Part shown: positions 1 through 9,696 of the stretch, in pieces
Layout of the letters: each line of letters begins with the position of its first letter
How positions within the stretch are numbered: position 1 is the first letter of the stretch
Assembly: GCF_000758605.1 (NCBI RefSeq)
Contig: NZ_CP009282.1
Coordinates: 868,001-932,000 of the forward strand
Reading direction: 5' to 3'
Length of the DNA: 64,000 bases
DNA from: Paenibacillus sp. FSL R5-0912
Lineage (GTDB): Bacteria > Bacillota > Bacilli > Paenibacillales > Paenibacillaceae
Program-made: the position numbers and the translations under genes
The notes under the pieces: model-generated
What the model saw: only the letters and a program-made list of their open reading frames with translations
What the model was told of the DNA's origin: nothing
Database searches by the model: none

Positions 1-1
1 G

Positions 2-1483
2 ATGACGGGGTTTGTCTTCGATATCCGGCGGGCTCTGTTCAACAAGATATTACATAAAAAAGGCAAAGACCTCTCCGGGATGTACAGTGGGGATATGATC
101 AGCCGGATGAACCACGACGCTACGGATATTATGAATCTCGTCTTCTGGAGCGGACTGTGGGGATACTCCAACTTGCTGCATATCCTATTCGCTGTCTGTT
201 TTATGTTTTACTACAATGTACTGCTGGGTGCGTTTACAGTCGTTCTGGTTCCCACCGTGTTTCTCGCCTCGAAAGTTTTCAAGACCAGAGCGCAACAGGT
301 CAACAAGGAGCTTCGGGCGGAACAGGGGAAGCTATCCTCGTATGTATTCGAAATTGTGAAGAATCTGCAGGACGTCAAAATCCTTAGCGCAGGAAAAAAA
401 GTAACAAGCACTTATCTAAGGAAAACGGCTGCCATTAATAAAATGAATGTGGAAAACGGAAGAATCGAAGTGACCACAGAAAGGGTGAATACGTTCATCA
501 CGCTTGCCGCACAATTGCTCATATTTGTCATCTGCGCCTATTTCATTGTGAAAGGCCAAATGCAGCTTGGCGTCTTTGTAGCCGCCATCAGCTATTTCAA
601 TATGGCCGTGAATTACTTCAGCTCCATTAACGGCAAAATTACCGATGTCTGGGGGCAAATCGTCTCCCTGCAGCGAGTCGTGGATATTCTGAATGAGGAG
701 GAAGAGGATTACCAGGAAAACCAGCCTCCGCAGCGTATAAAAGAGGGCATGATTGAATTTAATAATGTCACCTTTGGATACAGCGAAGACAGACAGGTTC
801 TGAACGGGTTCAATCTCTGCGTCGATGCAGGCAGTACGATCGGTATTGTCGGTAGGAGCGGCGCGGGTAAAACAACGATGGGCAACCTGCTCTACAATCT
901 ATATCACGTGGACAGGGGCGAGCTTCTGATCGACGGTGTGAATGTTAATGACTATAACCTGCATAGCTTGCGGAGCCAGGTGGGGATTGTCCATCAGGAG
1001 ACGATTCTGTATGATCAGACCCTGCGTTACAATCTTTCATTTACAAACAGCAAGGACAATGATGAAACCTTAATGGAAGCGATTAAAAAAGCTGCTCTGT
1101 ATGATGTGGTCATGACCTTCCCGGATGGGCTGGACACTCTGCTGGGGACGGGCGGGCAGGAATTATCCGGCGGGCAGAAACAGCGTCTGGCAATCGCCAG
1201 GATATTAGTCAAGAATCCGAGGATTCTGATCTTCGACGAAGCTACATCCTTCCTCGACAGCCGGAACGAAGCGCTGATCCGGAAAGTAATGCGTGAGCTT
1301 TCGCAGGACCGGACGCTGATCATCATCGCCCACCGGTTCTCCACCATCCAGAGCTGTGATAGAATCGCGGTGTTAGCAGACGGTGTTGTCAAAGGCTACG
1401 ATACTCACGACGTACTGATTACGAGCAATCCAACATACATAGACTTATTCAGTGAACAGTATGCAGGAGGGGAAGCAGTATGA
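2..1483 (+). CDS. ABC exporter half-transporter, permease-ATPase fusion (5' truncated by window edge)
   Basis: Membrane exporter subunit with fused transmembrane and ATPase domains; the substrate is unknown. The visible 493 residues hold the later membrane helices (about 58-93 and 166-199) and a full nucleotide-binding domain: Walker A GRSGAGKTT near residue 284, signature LSGGQKQR near 388, Walker B ILIFDEATS near 408 and the H-loop histidine in IIAHRFST near 441. Family members run 570-600 residues, so roughly the first 80-100 residues, including the first helices, lie outside the window. The ATG at position 2 is therefore probably internal. The stop overlaps the next gene's ATG by 4 bases, and the two half-transporters probably form a heterodimer. 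Lipid, drug or peptide export are all possible. Confidence 0.9.
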   Translation: MTGFVFDIRRALFNKILHKKGKDLSGMYSGDMISRMNHDATDIMNLVFWSGLWGYSNLLHILFAVCFMFYYNVLLGAFTVVLVPTVFLASKVFKTRAQQVNKELRAEQGKLSSYVFEIVKNLQDVKILSAGKKVTSTYLRKTAAINKMNVENGRIEVTTERVNTFITLAAQLLIFVICAYFIVKGQMQLGVFVAAISYFNMAVNYFSSINGKITDVWGQIVSLQRVVDILNEEEEDYQENQPPQRIKEGMIEFNNVTFGYSEDRQVLNGFNLCVDAGSTIGIVGRSGAGKTTMGNLLYNLYHVDRGELLIDGVNVNDYNLHSLRSQVGIVHQETILYDQTLRYNLSFTNSKDNDETLMEAIKKAALYDVVMTFPDGLDTLLGTGGQELSGGQKQRLAIARILVKNPRILIFDEATSFLDSRNEALIRKVMRELSQDRTLIIIAHRFSTIQSCDRIAVLADGVVKGYDTHDVLITSNPTYIDLFSEQYAGGEAV

Positions 1484-3204
1484 AACGATGGGACACCTAT
1501 AAGGCCTTAACCCGGGATATAGACGGTATCCGAAAACCGCTCCTTGCGCTGGGGATGTTCAAGATATGGAGCTTAGTATTCGGGCTGATCCCCCTGTTCT
1601 TGTACTCGTTATTGGTTAACCGCGTTTTGGTAGATAAGCAGTTGAATGAGCTTTGGCTAATCATCGGCGGGTATCTGGTGGTTTTCCTGCTTACTACAAC
1701 CGGGATTGCCGTCAGTAAGCAGTTTTCCAACCAGTTAATCCTGAAATATGATCTGAGAATCAAGAATAAGCTGCTCAAAAAGCTCATCAGCCTCGATAAC
1801 GCTGACTATAGCCAATATAGTATTGGCGATGTTAGAAGCCGGATTGAGAACGATTCAACAATTGCCGGAAAATTTTTCGAGACGCATGTCTTAGATTTTA
1901 TCTACGCTGTTGTTTACGCTTTTGCACTGGCAGTGATTTTACTGTGTTATGACTGGCGGATCGCACTCATTAGTTTTATTTTTGTTCCGGTCTCTTTGGT
2001 AACGGTTAATTTTCTGGGAGGGAAAGCGAAGCATACCGGAGAGGAGCTCTGGAAGCTGCAGATTCAATATGAATCCTTTTTACACTCCAATTTTCAAAAC
2101 TGGAAGGATATCAAAACCAATAATCTTGAAGACACCCAATTGGCTGAGCTAAACGGACATTACAAGAAGATCAGGCATGTGTGGTTTCTTAACCAGCTCT
2201 ATATGCACCTGGGGATTACCTATTCGTTCTTCACCAAAAACTTCATTACCCAGCTGTTCATCTATTTTATCGGCGGATTATTTGTCATTAAAGGCTACTC
2301 GGAGGTTGGTGTGCTGCTTGTGTTTATCAGCTTTTACGGGCAGTTCTTCGGATACATCGAGAACATTAGTAATTCCATGATGAACTTCAAGAATGACTCG
2401 GTGAGTATCGGTAAAGTGATCGGGATTCTAAATATAGAAGCAGCTAAGAAGCCTTATAAGAAGATTGAAGGAACAGATATCAATGTTGACCAGCTGAAAT
2501 TCACCTATGAGGGGAACGATTCATTTGCGCTTGAGAGTATATCATTCTCTGTGGGTAAGGGGGAGCATCTGGCGATCGTTGGTCAAAGCGGCAGCGGCAA
2601 ATCCACCATCGCCAAGCTGCTGACAGGGCAGCTGGAACCGCAAGAGGGAACGGTAAGCATTGGCGGCACAGATATCTCTTCGGTGAACAGTGAGAGTGTG
2701 TCCGATAAAGTGAGTATTGTTGTGCAGGAACCCGTCCTGTTCAATATGTCGATCAGAGACAACCTGTTGCTGGCCAAGGCCGGGGCAACCGACACGGAAT
2801 TGATAGAGTGCTGCCGCAGGGCGAGTATATATGATTTCATTGTCACCTTGCCGGATCAATTGGATACGATCATTGGAGAAAAGGGTGTGAAGCTCTCCGG
2901 AGGCCAGAGGCAGCGGTTATCGATTGCGCGTGCTTTGTTACAGGACAGGGACATCATTATTTTTGACGAAAGCACAAGTGCGCTGGACAGCGAGAACGAG
3001 AGTGACATCATTGCAGAACTCAAGTCCCTTTCCTCAGGGAAAACCATGATCTCCATTGCTCACCGTCTATCTTCCATTCTGGACTGCGACAAAGTAATGG
3101 TTCTGCAAGCCGGCAGGGTCGCAGCCTTCGATACCCATGAGAACCTGTTTAACCGGAACGAAGCTTATGATTTGCTGTTTCAGAATCAGTATAGGGCAGG
3201 TTGA
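1480..3204 (+). CDS. ABC exporter half-transporter, permease-ATPase fusion
   Basis: Second half of the exporter pair, 574 residues, full length for the family. N-terminal membrane domain with helices around residues 25-45, 58-78, 140-185 and 255-290, then a nucleotide-binding domain with Walker A GQSGSGKST near 368, signature LSGGQRQR near 472, Walker B IIIFDES and an H-loop in SIAHRLSS. Both halves keep the Walker B glutamate and H-loop histidine, so neither ATP site is obviously degenerate. Translational coupling to the previous gene through an ATGA overlap supports a heterodimeric transporter. A terminator follows 10 bases after the stop. Nothing in the sequence shows the substrate. Confidence 0.92.
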   Translation: MKRWDTYKALTRDIDGIRKPLLALGMFKIWSLVFGLIPLFLYSLLVNRVLVDKQLNELWLIIGGYLVVFLLTTTGIAVSKQFSNQLILKYDLRIKNKLLKKLISLDNADYSQYSIGDVRSRIENDSTIAGKFFETHVLDFIYAVVYAFALAVILLCYDWRIALISFIFVPVSLVTVNFLGGKAKHTGEELWKLQIQYESFLHSNFQNWKDIKTNNLEDTQLAELNGHYKKIRHVWFLNQLYMHLGITYSFFTKNFITQLFIYFIGGLFVIKGYSEVGVLLVFISFYGQFFGYIENISNSMMNFKNDSVSIGKVIGILNIEAAKKPYKKIEGTDINVDQLKFTYEGNDSFALESISFSVGKGEHLAIVGQSGSGKSTIAKLLTGQLEPQEGTVSIGGTDISSVNSESVSDKVSIVVQEPVLFNMSIRDNLLLAKAGATDTELIECCRRASIYDFIVTLPDQLDTIIGEKGVKLSGGQRQRLSIARALLQDRDIIIFDESTSALDSENESDIIAELKSLSSGKTMISIAHRLSSILDCDKVMVLQAGRVAAFDTHENLFNRNEAYDLLFQNQYRAG

Positions 3205-3213
3205 TCTAAGGAG

Positions 3214-3242
3214 ACCCGGACGCCTTCAGCGCCCGGGTTTTT
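3214..3242 (+). terminator. Rho-independent terminator of the ABC exporter operon
   Basis: A 10-bp GC-rich stem with one A-C mismatch and a 5-base loop runs into a run of five T. It lies just after the exporter stop codon and just before the 3' end of the convergent SDR gene. Confidence 0.85.
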
Positions 3243-3247
3243 GCATT

Positions 3248-4159
3248 TTATCTGTAACCTTCAGCATCCGCCGGTTTACCGGCATCTACGACCTCGACCA
3301 TATAACGCCAGCAATCCGGCTGCGAGCCGTCGAGGTCTGTGTACCCGTAGACTTGCGCCAGCTCCCCACTTGAAAGGGACCGTCCGTTCCATCTGGATAA
3401 TTCGGGGTCTTGAGCAAGAGCAGCGACGGCCCGGCCTACATAACGTGGGGATTCCGAGATGATGAAGTGAGGCTCATTGGCAGCAGCATCCCGCCAGTTA
3501 TCTTCTTGTACCCCATAGTGTTCGAGCATCATTTCTGAACGGAGCCAGCCTGGCGTGAGCGCTACCGCTGTACAGCCATAAGGCTTAAGCTCCTGGGCAA
3601 GAGCCCAGGCCATGCGGGTCACGGAGGTTTTGGCCTGATCATAGAACATCGATACCCGGTAATTTGTGGCATTATATTCAGCGATTCCATCCGTCATCTC
3701 AACAATCAGACCATTCTTATTCTTAATCAGAAGAGGGAGCGCGAAATGGCTTGTAATGAGGTGGGTGTCAATAGCGAGCCGTAACATCCGCAGACCCTTC
3801 TCTAGGGAATGCTCCCACAACGGGACATTCCATTCGATGATCTTCTCCGCGCCCCAGATATCATTCACGAGAATGTCGAGCCTCCCTTGCTCCTCTTCAA
3901 TGCGATTCACCAATGTCTCTACCTGGACAGGATCCAGATGATCGACTTGAACCGGGATTCCATGACCGCCAGCCCTGGTGACGAGCTCAGCCGTTTCTTC
4001 TATGGTTTCAGGACGGTCATATTCGGAGCGTTGGGCTAGCGTTGATCTTCCTGTCACATATACCGTTGCGCCAGCTGCCCCTAGCTCGGTAGCAATCCCC
4101 CGGCCAGCTCCCCTGGTAGCTCCGGCTACTAAAGCAATTTTCCCTTGTAAACTCCTCAT
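3248..4159 (-). CDS. SDR family NAD(P)-dependent oxidoreductase
   Basis: Short-chain dehydrogenase/reductase of 303 residues, cytoplasmic, substrate unknown. The Rossmann cofactor motif GATRGAGRG is at residues 13-21 and the catalytic pair YDQAK (Y173, K177) is present. The usual NNAG stretch is replaced by NDIWG (99-103), and the catalytic Ser position appears to be occupied by Thr in VEMTDG, typical of a divergent subgroup. The start was set at the ATG at 4159 because AAAGGAGG lies 10 bases upstream; the open frame runs further to 4270 but without a ribosome site. It is convergent with the exporter operon and stands alone. Some SDR paralogues of this type are annotated as general-stress or antibiotic-synthesis reductases, but the actual reaction cannot be told. 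Confidence 0.88.
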   Translation of the reverse strand: MRSLQGKIALVAGATRGAGRGIATELGAAGATVYVTGRSTLAQRSEYDRPETIEETAELVTRAGGHGIPVQVDHLDPVQVETLVNRIEEEQGRLDILVNDIWGAEKIIEWNVPLWEHSLEKGLRMLRLAIDTHLITSHFALPLLIKNKNGLIVEMTDGIAEYNATNYRVSMFYDQAKTSVTRMAWALAQELKPYGCTAVALTPGWLRSEMMLEHYGVQEDNWRDAAANEPHFIISESPRYVGRAVAALAQDPELSRWNGRSLSSGELAQVYGYTDLDGSQPDCWRYMVEVVDAGKPADAEGYR

Positions 4160-4340
4160 TCCGTGATTACCTCCTTTGTTGAATACAGCTTCATTATAGA
4201 GTATAGGAATGACATCTATTGTCATATATAGTTTAGTTTTCGTTGCTGCTGACAATGATATTACCGGCAATAACCTGTTTCAATAAAGAGGCTGTCCCCA
4301 ACTAACATGGCCTGACGGCCACCCTCGTGAATGAAAATGT

Positions 4341-4401
4341 CTTGGCTTGTGAAGCTGTGTCTTCCATAATGGAAGGGAAGGTCACAGGCCGAGGCTTTTT
4401 T
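4341..4401 (+). terminator. Terminator-like hairpin upstream of the response regulator
   Basis: A 12-bp stem with G-U pairs (4341-4352 with 4382-4393) encloses a smaller hairpin (TTCCATAATGGAA) and is followed by six T. No plus-strand gene ends just upstream, so it is either an attenuator in the leader of the regulator at 4478 or a leftover of a lost gene. Confidence 0.5.
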
Positions 4402-4477
4402 GAATTATTAGCTAGAATATATATGCATTTCATAATAAATGAATACACAACCAGATGAAATCGAAGGAGGAAGGGTA

Positions 4478-6040
4478 TTGTATAAGGTGCTGATTGTGGA
4501 TGACGAAATTTTTGTGCGAAAAGGCTTGATTACGATCATGAATGAATGTTCGCTGGAATTTGAAATCTGCGGTGAAGCTGAGAATGGAGAGCAAGCGCTT
4601 GCTCTTATTGAAGAACTAACCCCGGAGCTGGTCATTGTGGATATACGCATGCCTGTGCTTGATGGTCTGGAGCTGATCCGGAAGGTGCAAACGGAAAAGG
4701 AGCATCAGCCGCTGTTCATTATATTAAGCGGATATCCTGATTTCTCGTATGCTCAGCAAGCTTTAAGCTACAATGTTTCAGAGTATATCCTCAAGCCGGT
4801 TGATGAGCAGGAGCTTGCTGCTGCTTTGAAAAAGATAGCCCATACCCTGAATCAGAAGCAGCTTTTATCAATAACGAGAGAGAAGCCGCTTGTCGAAACT
4901 GTCATCGAGAGCTTACTGCAGACGGAACCTGATGATGAGGTTATGGGGAGGATTGCCTATGCCCTGGAGCTTCCGCTCGCCTCTTCCTATACGTATGTCA
5001 TCGCAGAAATGCAGGACAAGCTTCCTCATGGCGAAAAGGACTATATGCCCGCATTGAAGGCATCGCTGCAGCGTTATTTTCATAAAGAGCTACAGACCTT
5101 GCTCATTCATGTACGTGCGAATAATCAATATGGGATCATTGTACCTGAACTCTGGATGTATGAGCGGAATGTGCCTGACCAGAGGAACTATGTCAACATG
5201 CTGGATGCGCTGGAGAGAGAGCTTGAAACGACCCTTGCTTTGTTTATAGGCCATAAAGCAAGTCAGCTGAAGCAGATCGATGTGTCCGCCTCCAGTGCCG
5301 AGAAATGCCTGAATTACCGTTTTGTCGCTGGCTTCCAAGGCATCTTTATGGCAGGTGAGCTGCTAGAGCAGCCCTTATATTATTTTGATATTGAAGAAGG
5401 ACTGCACAGCAAGCTCATTTATGAGGTCGAAGCCAACAGCAAACAAGGCTATAGCTCCGTTGTTAATACTATTTTCAACGTGTTTCAGGAACGTTATTTT
5501 GCTCCCGGGGCGGTTTCGAACACCATCAGGCGAAGCATGATTTCCATTATTAACATTATCCGGCAGCTCGAAGGGGACGAGAACGATCTCTATTGGACGG
5601 ACGAACTGCTCAACTGGCAGGTGAAATACCGCAATCTGAATCAGCTGAAGCAGGTTTTCCTGCATTTTGTGGGGGAGGCCGCTGAATATATTACCGAGAA
5701 ACGCAGCGGTAAGAGCGAAGGCAATATTGAAAAAATCAAAAAATATATTGATGGGCATTACAGAGAAAACATCTATTTGAAAGGGATTGCTGCCGATTTC
5801 GATATGAATCCGATCTACCTCGGACAGCTGTTCCGTAAAACTTACGGTACGTATTTCAACGAATATCTGTTATCGCTGCGTATCGAAGAGGCCAAGCGGC
5901 TGCTGCGGCAAACGAAGAAACGCATGTACGAAATTGCTGAGCAGGTCGGCTTCCAGAACGCTGATTACTTTGCCACCCAGTTTGAAAAGCTGGAGAATAT
6001 GACGCCAACCGATTATCGCAATAGGATGATCGGGCAGTAA
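4478..6040 (+). CDS. Response regulator, YesN-type (receiver + AraC HTH)
   Basis: Two-component response regulator of 520 residues. The N-terminal receiver domain has the acidic pair D8-D9, phospho-acceptor D55 in VDIRMP and K106. A variable middle region of about 300 residues follows, then a C-terminal AraC-type double helix-turn-helix (about 420-515). The start is TTG at 4478, with AAGGAGG 7 bases upstream; an in-frame ATG at 4439 has no ribosome site. It is followed after 18 bases by its kinase, then by a sugar-binding lipoprotein and two permeases. In Paenibacillus and Bacillus such YesN/YesM pairs usually activate the adjacent sugar transporter on sensing an external oligosaccharide. Confidence 0.93.
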   Translation: MYKVLIVDDEIFVRKGLITIMNECSLEFEICGEAENGEQALALIEELTPELVIVDIRMPVLDGLELIRKVQTEKEHQPLFIILSGYPDFSYAQQALSYNVSEYILKPVDEQELAAALKKIAHTLNQKQLLSITREKPLVETVIESLLQTEPDDEVMGRIAYALELPLASSYTYVIAEMQDKLPHGEKDYMPALKASLQRYFHKELQTLLIHVRANNQYGIIVPELWMYERNVPDQRNYVNMLDALERELETTLALFIGHKASQLKQIDVSASSAEKCLNYRFVAGFQGIFMAGELLEQPLYYFDIEEGLHSKLIYEVEANSKQGYSSVVNTIFNVFQERYFAPGAVSNTIRRSMISIINIIRQLEGDENDLYWTDELLNWQVKYRNLNQLKQVFLHFVGEAAEYITEKRSGKSEGNIEKIKKYIDGHYRENIYLKGIAADFDMNPIYLGQLFRKTYGTYFNEYLLSLRIEEAKRLLRQTKKRMYEIAEQVGFQNADYFATQFEKLENMTPTDYRNRMIGQ

Positions 6041-6058
6041 ATAAGGAGGCTCTCTTCT

Positions 6059-7792
6059 GTGTTCAACATTCGCCTGCATCATATGAAGCTTCGAAGCAAG
6101 CTGATCGTAATCTACATTGTATGCGTGTTCATCCCAATTATATTGACCAATGTGATGTTCTACCAGGTAACCACCGTGAATATCAAGAATCAGAAGACAG
6201 CGGACGCAGAACAGGCAATGACCCTTTTACAAGCTGAACTTAGGACGGTTATTGAGGATGCGGCAGGCATATCCTACCTCTATTCTATAGACAGGCAGCT
6301 CCTCCAGCATTTAAACACCACCTATGTGTCTAATGACCGTTATGTGGAGTCGCTGAATGCTATATCGAATCTGTTCAATCGTACCGACACGGAGAATAAA
6401 ATAATCAGCTCCTCCGTTATTATGACCGACAATCCCACCGTGCTTGCCTCGGGAAATATCATAAGACTTGAAGCTGAAATGCGGAATAAGGACTGGTATA
6501 ACCAGATCAATAACACACATCCGCATCTCTTTGTAACACCGGAGAGCATCAGCGTGATTCAAAGACTCACCGAAAGCCGGTTCGATACCTATGAGCATGT
6601 GCTTAAAATCGATCTGAATATGAATCATATTAAACAAATTCTGGATTTGTCCAGCTTTAGCGGCGACTTCTACATTCTGGACCCCTCCGGTCAAGCGCGC
6701 TTCGGACGTCTCTCGAGCGGACAGCCGAGCGAGCTGATCACTCAAGGACGGACTATATCTCTGGATGAGATTCCCAGGCCAAATAAAGCAATCGTAATCG
6801 GCAAGACCTATCAAAACAACCGTTATTTGGTTGGATGGTCGGTATACGGGGTTTTGGATGAAGAGATCATTTTGTCTGATGTCAGACAATCGGGGCAATT
6901 TATCCTTTGGTTTGCGGGGATAAACTTCATTGTGCCTACCATCGTTATCCTAATCATCTCCCGCTCGATCCATACACGCATAAAGAGCATTCTGAAGCAC
7001 ATGAAGTCGGTAAAGGGCAATAATTTCGAGTTGATTCCGTATCACCGGGAACGGGATGAGGTCGGTGAGCTTGCCGTGGAGTTTAACCGGATGAGCATAC
7101 GGATCGAGAACCTGATCAATGATGTATATGTAGCGGAAATACAGAAGAAAGAACTGGAGCTGCGTCAGCGTCAGGCACAGCTGCATGCGCTTCACAGTCA
7201 GATTAACCCACACTTTTTGTTCAATGCACTGGAGACGATCCGAATGCGGAGCCTGATGAAGGGCGAGACCCAAACGGCCCGGACGATTCAGAATATGGCG
7301 AAGATCTTCCGCAAATCGATCCAGTGGAAGAGCAGCTTCGTGACCATCCGTGAGGAGCTTGAGCTAATCGAGAGCTTCCTGGAGATTCAGAAATACCGTT
7401 TTGACAGCAAGCTCGACTATCACATCGAGGTGGATCAATCCTTGCTGGACATTGAAATACCGAAGATGGCTTTTCTTCCATTTGTGGAGAACGCAAGTAT
7501 TCATGGCATTGAAAATATAGCAGGCATCGGATATATCAACATTCAGATCGCACAGGAGAACGGTCAACTCGTCTTCGTTATCGTGGATAATGGCAAGGGG
7601 ATGGATCAGGAGAAGATTATTGAGCTTCATCATTATTTTGAGGCGGAGTCAGCCATGGGTGATTCGATCGGCATGAAAAATGTCATTACACGACTGAGAA
7701 TTTACTATGGTGAATCGTTCAATTTCACCATCGACAGCGAGTCTGGAGGAGGAACACGTGTCCTGCTGCGGCTACCTTTCGACAAAATATAA
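6059..7792 (+). CDS. Sensor histidine kinase, YesM-type
   Basis: Membrane histidine kinase of 577 residues starting with GTG, with AAGGAGG about 9 bases upstream. Transmembrane helices lie at about 13-35 and 281-304 and flank an extracellular sensor domain of about 245 residues; a HAMP linker follows (about 305-358). The His_kinase domain carries H385 in the NPHFLFN motif and is followed by an ATPase domain with the DNGKGM motif. The extracytoplasmic region would sense a ligand, perhaps with help from the binding protein encoded next. It forms a pair with the preceding response regulator. Confidence 0.93.
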   Translation: MFNIRLHHMKLRSKLIVIYIVCVFIPIILTNVMFYQVTTVNIKNQKTADAEQAMTLLQAELRTVIEDAAGISYLYSIDRQLLQHLNTTYVSNDRYVESLNAISNLFNRTDTENKIISSSVIMTDNPTVLASGNIIRLEAEMRNKDWYNQINNTHPHLFVTPESISVIQRLTESRFDTYEHVLKIDLNMNHIKQILDLSSFSGDFYILDPSGQARFGRLSSGQPSELITQGRTISLDEIPRPNKAIVIGKTYQNNRYLVGWSVYGVLDEEIILSDVRQSGQFILWFAGINFIVPTIVILIISRSIHTRIKSILKHMKSVKGNNFELIPYHRERDEVGELAVEFNRMSIRIENLINDVYVAEIQKKELELRQRQAQLHALHSQINPHFLFNALETIRMRSLMKGETQTARTIQNMAKIFRKSIQWKSSFVTIREELELIESFLEIQKYRFDSKLDYHIEVDQSLLDIEIPKMAFLPFVENASIHGIENIAGIGYINIQIAQENGQLVFVIVDNGKGMDQEKIIELHHYFEAESAMGDSIGMKNVITRLRIYYGESFNFTIDSESGGGTRVLLRLPFDKI

Positions 7793-7845
7793 GTTTTGTT
7801 TTCTTTATTATTCAAAGACCGATCTAAGGTTTGCCATATAACGAA

Positions 7846-7867
7846 ATTAAGCGCTTTCTTTTATAAT
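7846..7867 (+). promoter_or_regulatory. Possible cre-like site overlapping a -10 box of the binding-protein gene
   Basis: A TATAAT hexamer lies at 7862-7867, 43 bases before the ATG at 7911. Immediately upstream, AAGCGCTTTCT resembles the core and right half of a CcpA catabolite-response element, but the left TG is missing. No good -35 was seen. Confidence 0.35.
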
Positions 7868-7910
7868 GAAAATGTTTACAAGACAAATCACCATAAAGGG
7901 GGATTATGCA

Positions 7911-9608
7911 ATGCGTACAAAGAAATGGTTGCAAACCGGCCTGGCCGTTGTCATGGCTTCGGCTCTCCTTATTGTCGGCTGCTCGAACGGCAATACAGGA
8001 ACCAAGAACAATGAGAATGAGTCCGGTGGAAAGAACAGCGAGGTCAGCGAGGTCAGCACGGAGCCGGTCACTTTTGATTACTTCGCCTTTGGGACCAACC
8101 GGGATACAATGGCCAGTGATACTACAATCGGCAAGATTCTTCAGGAGCAAACGGGTGTCGATTGGAAGATGGAATTTGTGGTTGGGGATGCAAGCACTAA
8201 GTCCGGTGTAATGATTGCCGGAGGCGATTATCCTGATGTCATCTCTCCGGTCGGCGAGCTGGCCAAGTTCCTGGATGCAGGGGCACTTATTCCGCTTAAT
8301 GATCTGATTGAGAAATACGGCCCTAACATCAAACGTGTCTACGGCGACTACATGAACAAAATTACGAATGAGGATGGCAACATCTATATCCTTCCCTTCA
8401 CTGCTAATGTAAACGGATACTTGTCACCGCCGGACCCGACCAGCACCTTCTGGATGCAAAGACGCGTCCTTAAGGAATTCGGTTATCCTGAAGTGAAAAC
8501 GCTTGACCAGTACTTTGATCTGATCGAGAAATATCAGGCGAAGTATCCTGCCGTTGACGGAAAAGACACCATCGGCTTCGTAACGTTCGCCGGTACAGCT
8601 GGTGAATTCTTCACCATTACGAATCAGCCGATGCATCTGGCCGGTTACCCGAATGAGGGCGGTGTCATGGTCGATATGGAGAGCCATGAAGCCAAGCTGT
8701 ATCAGGGGACTGAGGATGAGAAACGCTGGCTGGCCAAATTGAACGAGATGAATGGCAAGGGCCTGGTTGACCCTGAAACGTTCACCGCGAACAAAGACCA
8801 GTATCTGGCTAAGCTTACCTCCGGCCGTGTACTCGGATTTGCCAGCTATTCATGGCAGATTCCAGATGCCACTACCAACCTGAGGACTGCCGGTAATGAC
8901 GATCTTCGTTATGTAGCACTCCCTATCGTATATGACGAGAGCATTACAGACGCTTATGTCGATCCACCGTCCTTCGTTAATAACCGTGGCCTCGGCATCT
9001 CTGTCAGCGCAAAAGATCCCGAACGCATCATTAAATATTGGGACAACCTGCTGACCGATGAGAATCAGAAGCTGGTTCAATGGGGTGAGGAAGGCGTTAC
9101 CTACTCCAAGAATGCAGACGGCCGTATGGTGATGTCCGAAGAGCAGCTTACGAACCGCAACGACAATGATTTCAAGCACAAGTACGGCTTTGCATACTTC
9201 GATTACGAATGGCCGCGTTATGGTGATAACTCTCTGTATGAGGACGGCAACGCCCATGTTCCGTTCAACCAGCCGGAAGTAGCAGCCATCAACTATACTG
9301 AAGGCGACCAGACTCTGCTAAAAGCCTATAACCATAAGACCTTCTCTGAATTCTATGCCGAGCCAGTGGAACGTCCATGGTACCCTGCCTGGAGTATTGA
9401 GAAAGAGCCGGGTTCCCCTGAGCAGCTCTTCAGCCAGAGATCCGGAGATTTGCAGCAGAAGTACTACCCTCGTATGGTGCTTGCCGCACCGGGAGGATTT
9501 GAAGCCGTCTGGAATGAATACTTGGCAGAGTACAATAAATTGGATATTAAAGGCTACGAGGAATTTATGACGAACAAGGTGAAGAATCGCATCGACGGCA
9601 AATGGTAA
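7911..9608 (+). CDS. Extracellular solute-binding lipoprotein of a sugar ABC transporter
   Basis: Lipid-anchored substrate-binding protein, 565 residues, of the large LipO/YtcQ type found with Lpl-like permeases. It begins with a lipoprotein signal: MRTKKW, a hydrophobic stretch, then the lipobox LIVGC, giving lipidation of the cysteine near residue 25. A charged, Asn- and Ser-rich linker follows. The ATG at 7911 was chosen because AAAGGGGGA lies about 8 bases upstream; an ATG at 7866 falls inside the promoter. The gene is followed by two permeases and preceded by a YesN/YesM pair. The exact ligand is unknown; relatives bind oligosaccharides or alginate- and pectin-derived sugars. Confidence 0.92.
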   Translation: MRTKKWLQTGLAVVMASALLIVGCSNGNTGTKNNENESGGKNSEVSEVSTEPVTFDYFAFGTNRDTMASDTTIGKILQEQTGVDWKMEFVVGDASTKSGVMIAGGDYPDVISPVGELAKFLDAGALIPLNDLIEKYGPNIKRVYGDYMNKITNEDGNIYILPFTANVNGYLSPPDPTSTFWMQRRVLKEFGYPEVKTLDQYFDLIEKYQAKYPAVDGKDTIGFVTFAGTAGEFFTITNQPMHLAGYPNEGGVMVDMESHEAKLYQGTEDEKRWLAKLNEMNGKGLVDPETFTANKDQYLAKLTSGRVLGFASYSWQIPDATTNLRTAGNDDLRYVALPIVYDESITDAYVDPPSFVNNRGLGISVSAKDPERIIKYWDNLLTDENQKLVQWGEEGVTYSKNADGRMVMSEEQLTNRNDNDFKHKYGFAYFDYEWPRYGDNSLYEDGNAHVPFNQPEVAAINYTEGDQTLLKAYNHKTFSEFYAEPVERPWYPAWSIEKEPGSPEQLFSQRSGDLQQKYYPRMVLAAPGGFEAVWNEYLAEYNKLDIKGYEEFMTNKVKNRIDGKW

Positions 9609-9638
9609 GCTGACCGCTTCTCCATAGCATGATGAACC

Positions 9639-9669
9639 GGGAAAAGTGAAGCCAGCCTTCACTTTTCCC
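9639..9669 (+). terminator. Intra-operon hairpin between binding protein and permease
   Basis: A perfect 13-bp stem (9639-9651 with 9657-9669) with a 5-base loop lies in the gap after the binding-protein gene. It lacks a long T-run, so it probably protects the upstream mRNA or reduces readthrough rather than ending all transcription. Confidence 0.6.
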
Positions 9670-9696
9670 TTCTACCCTTGTTACGAAAGAGAGAAT

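Noticed and set aside
4160..4270. N-terminal extension of the SDR protein to 4270
   Set aside because: The extension spans the AAAGGAGG site of the ATG at 4159 and does not match the family's N-terminus.
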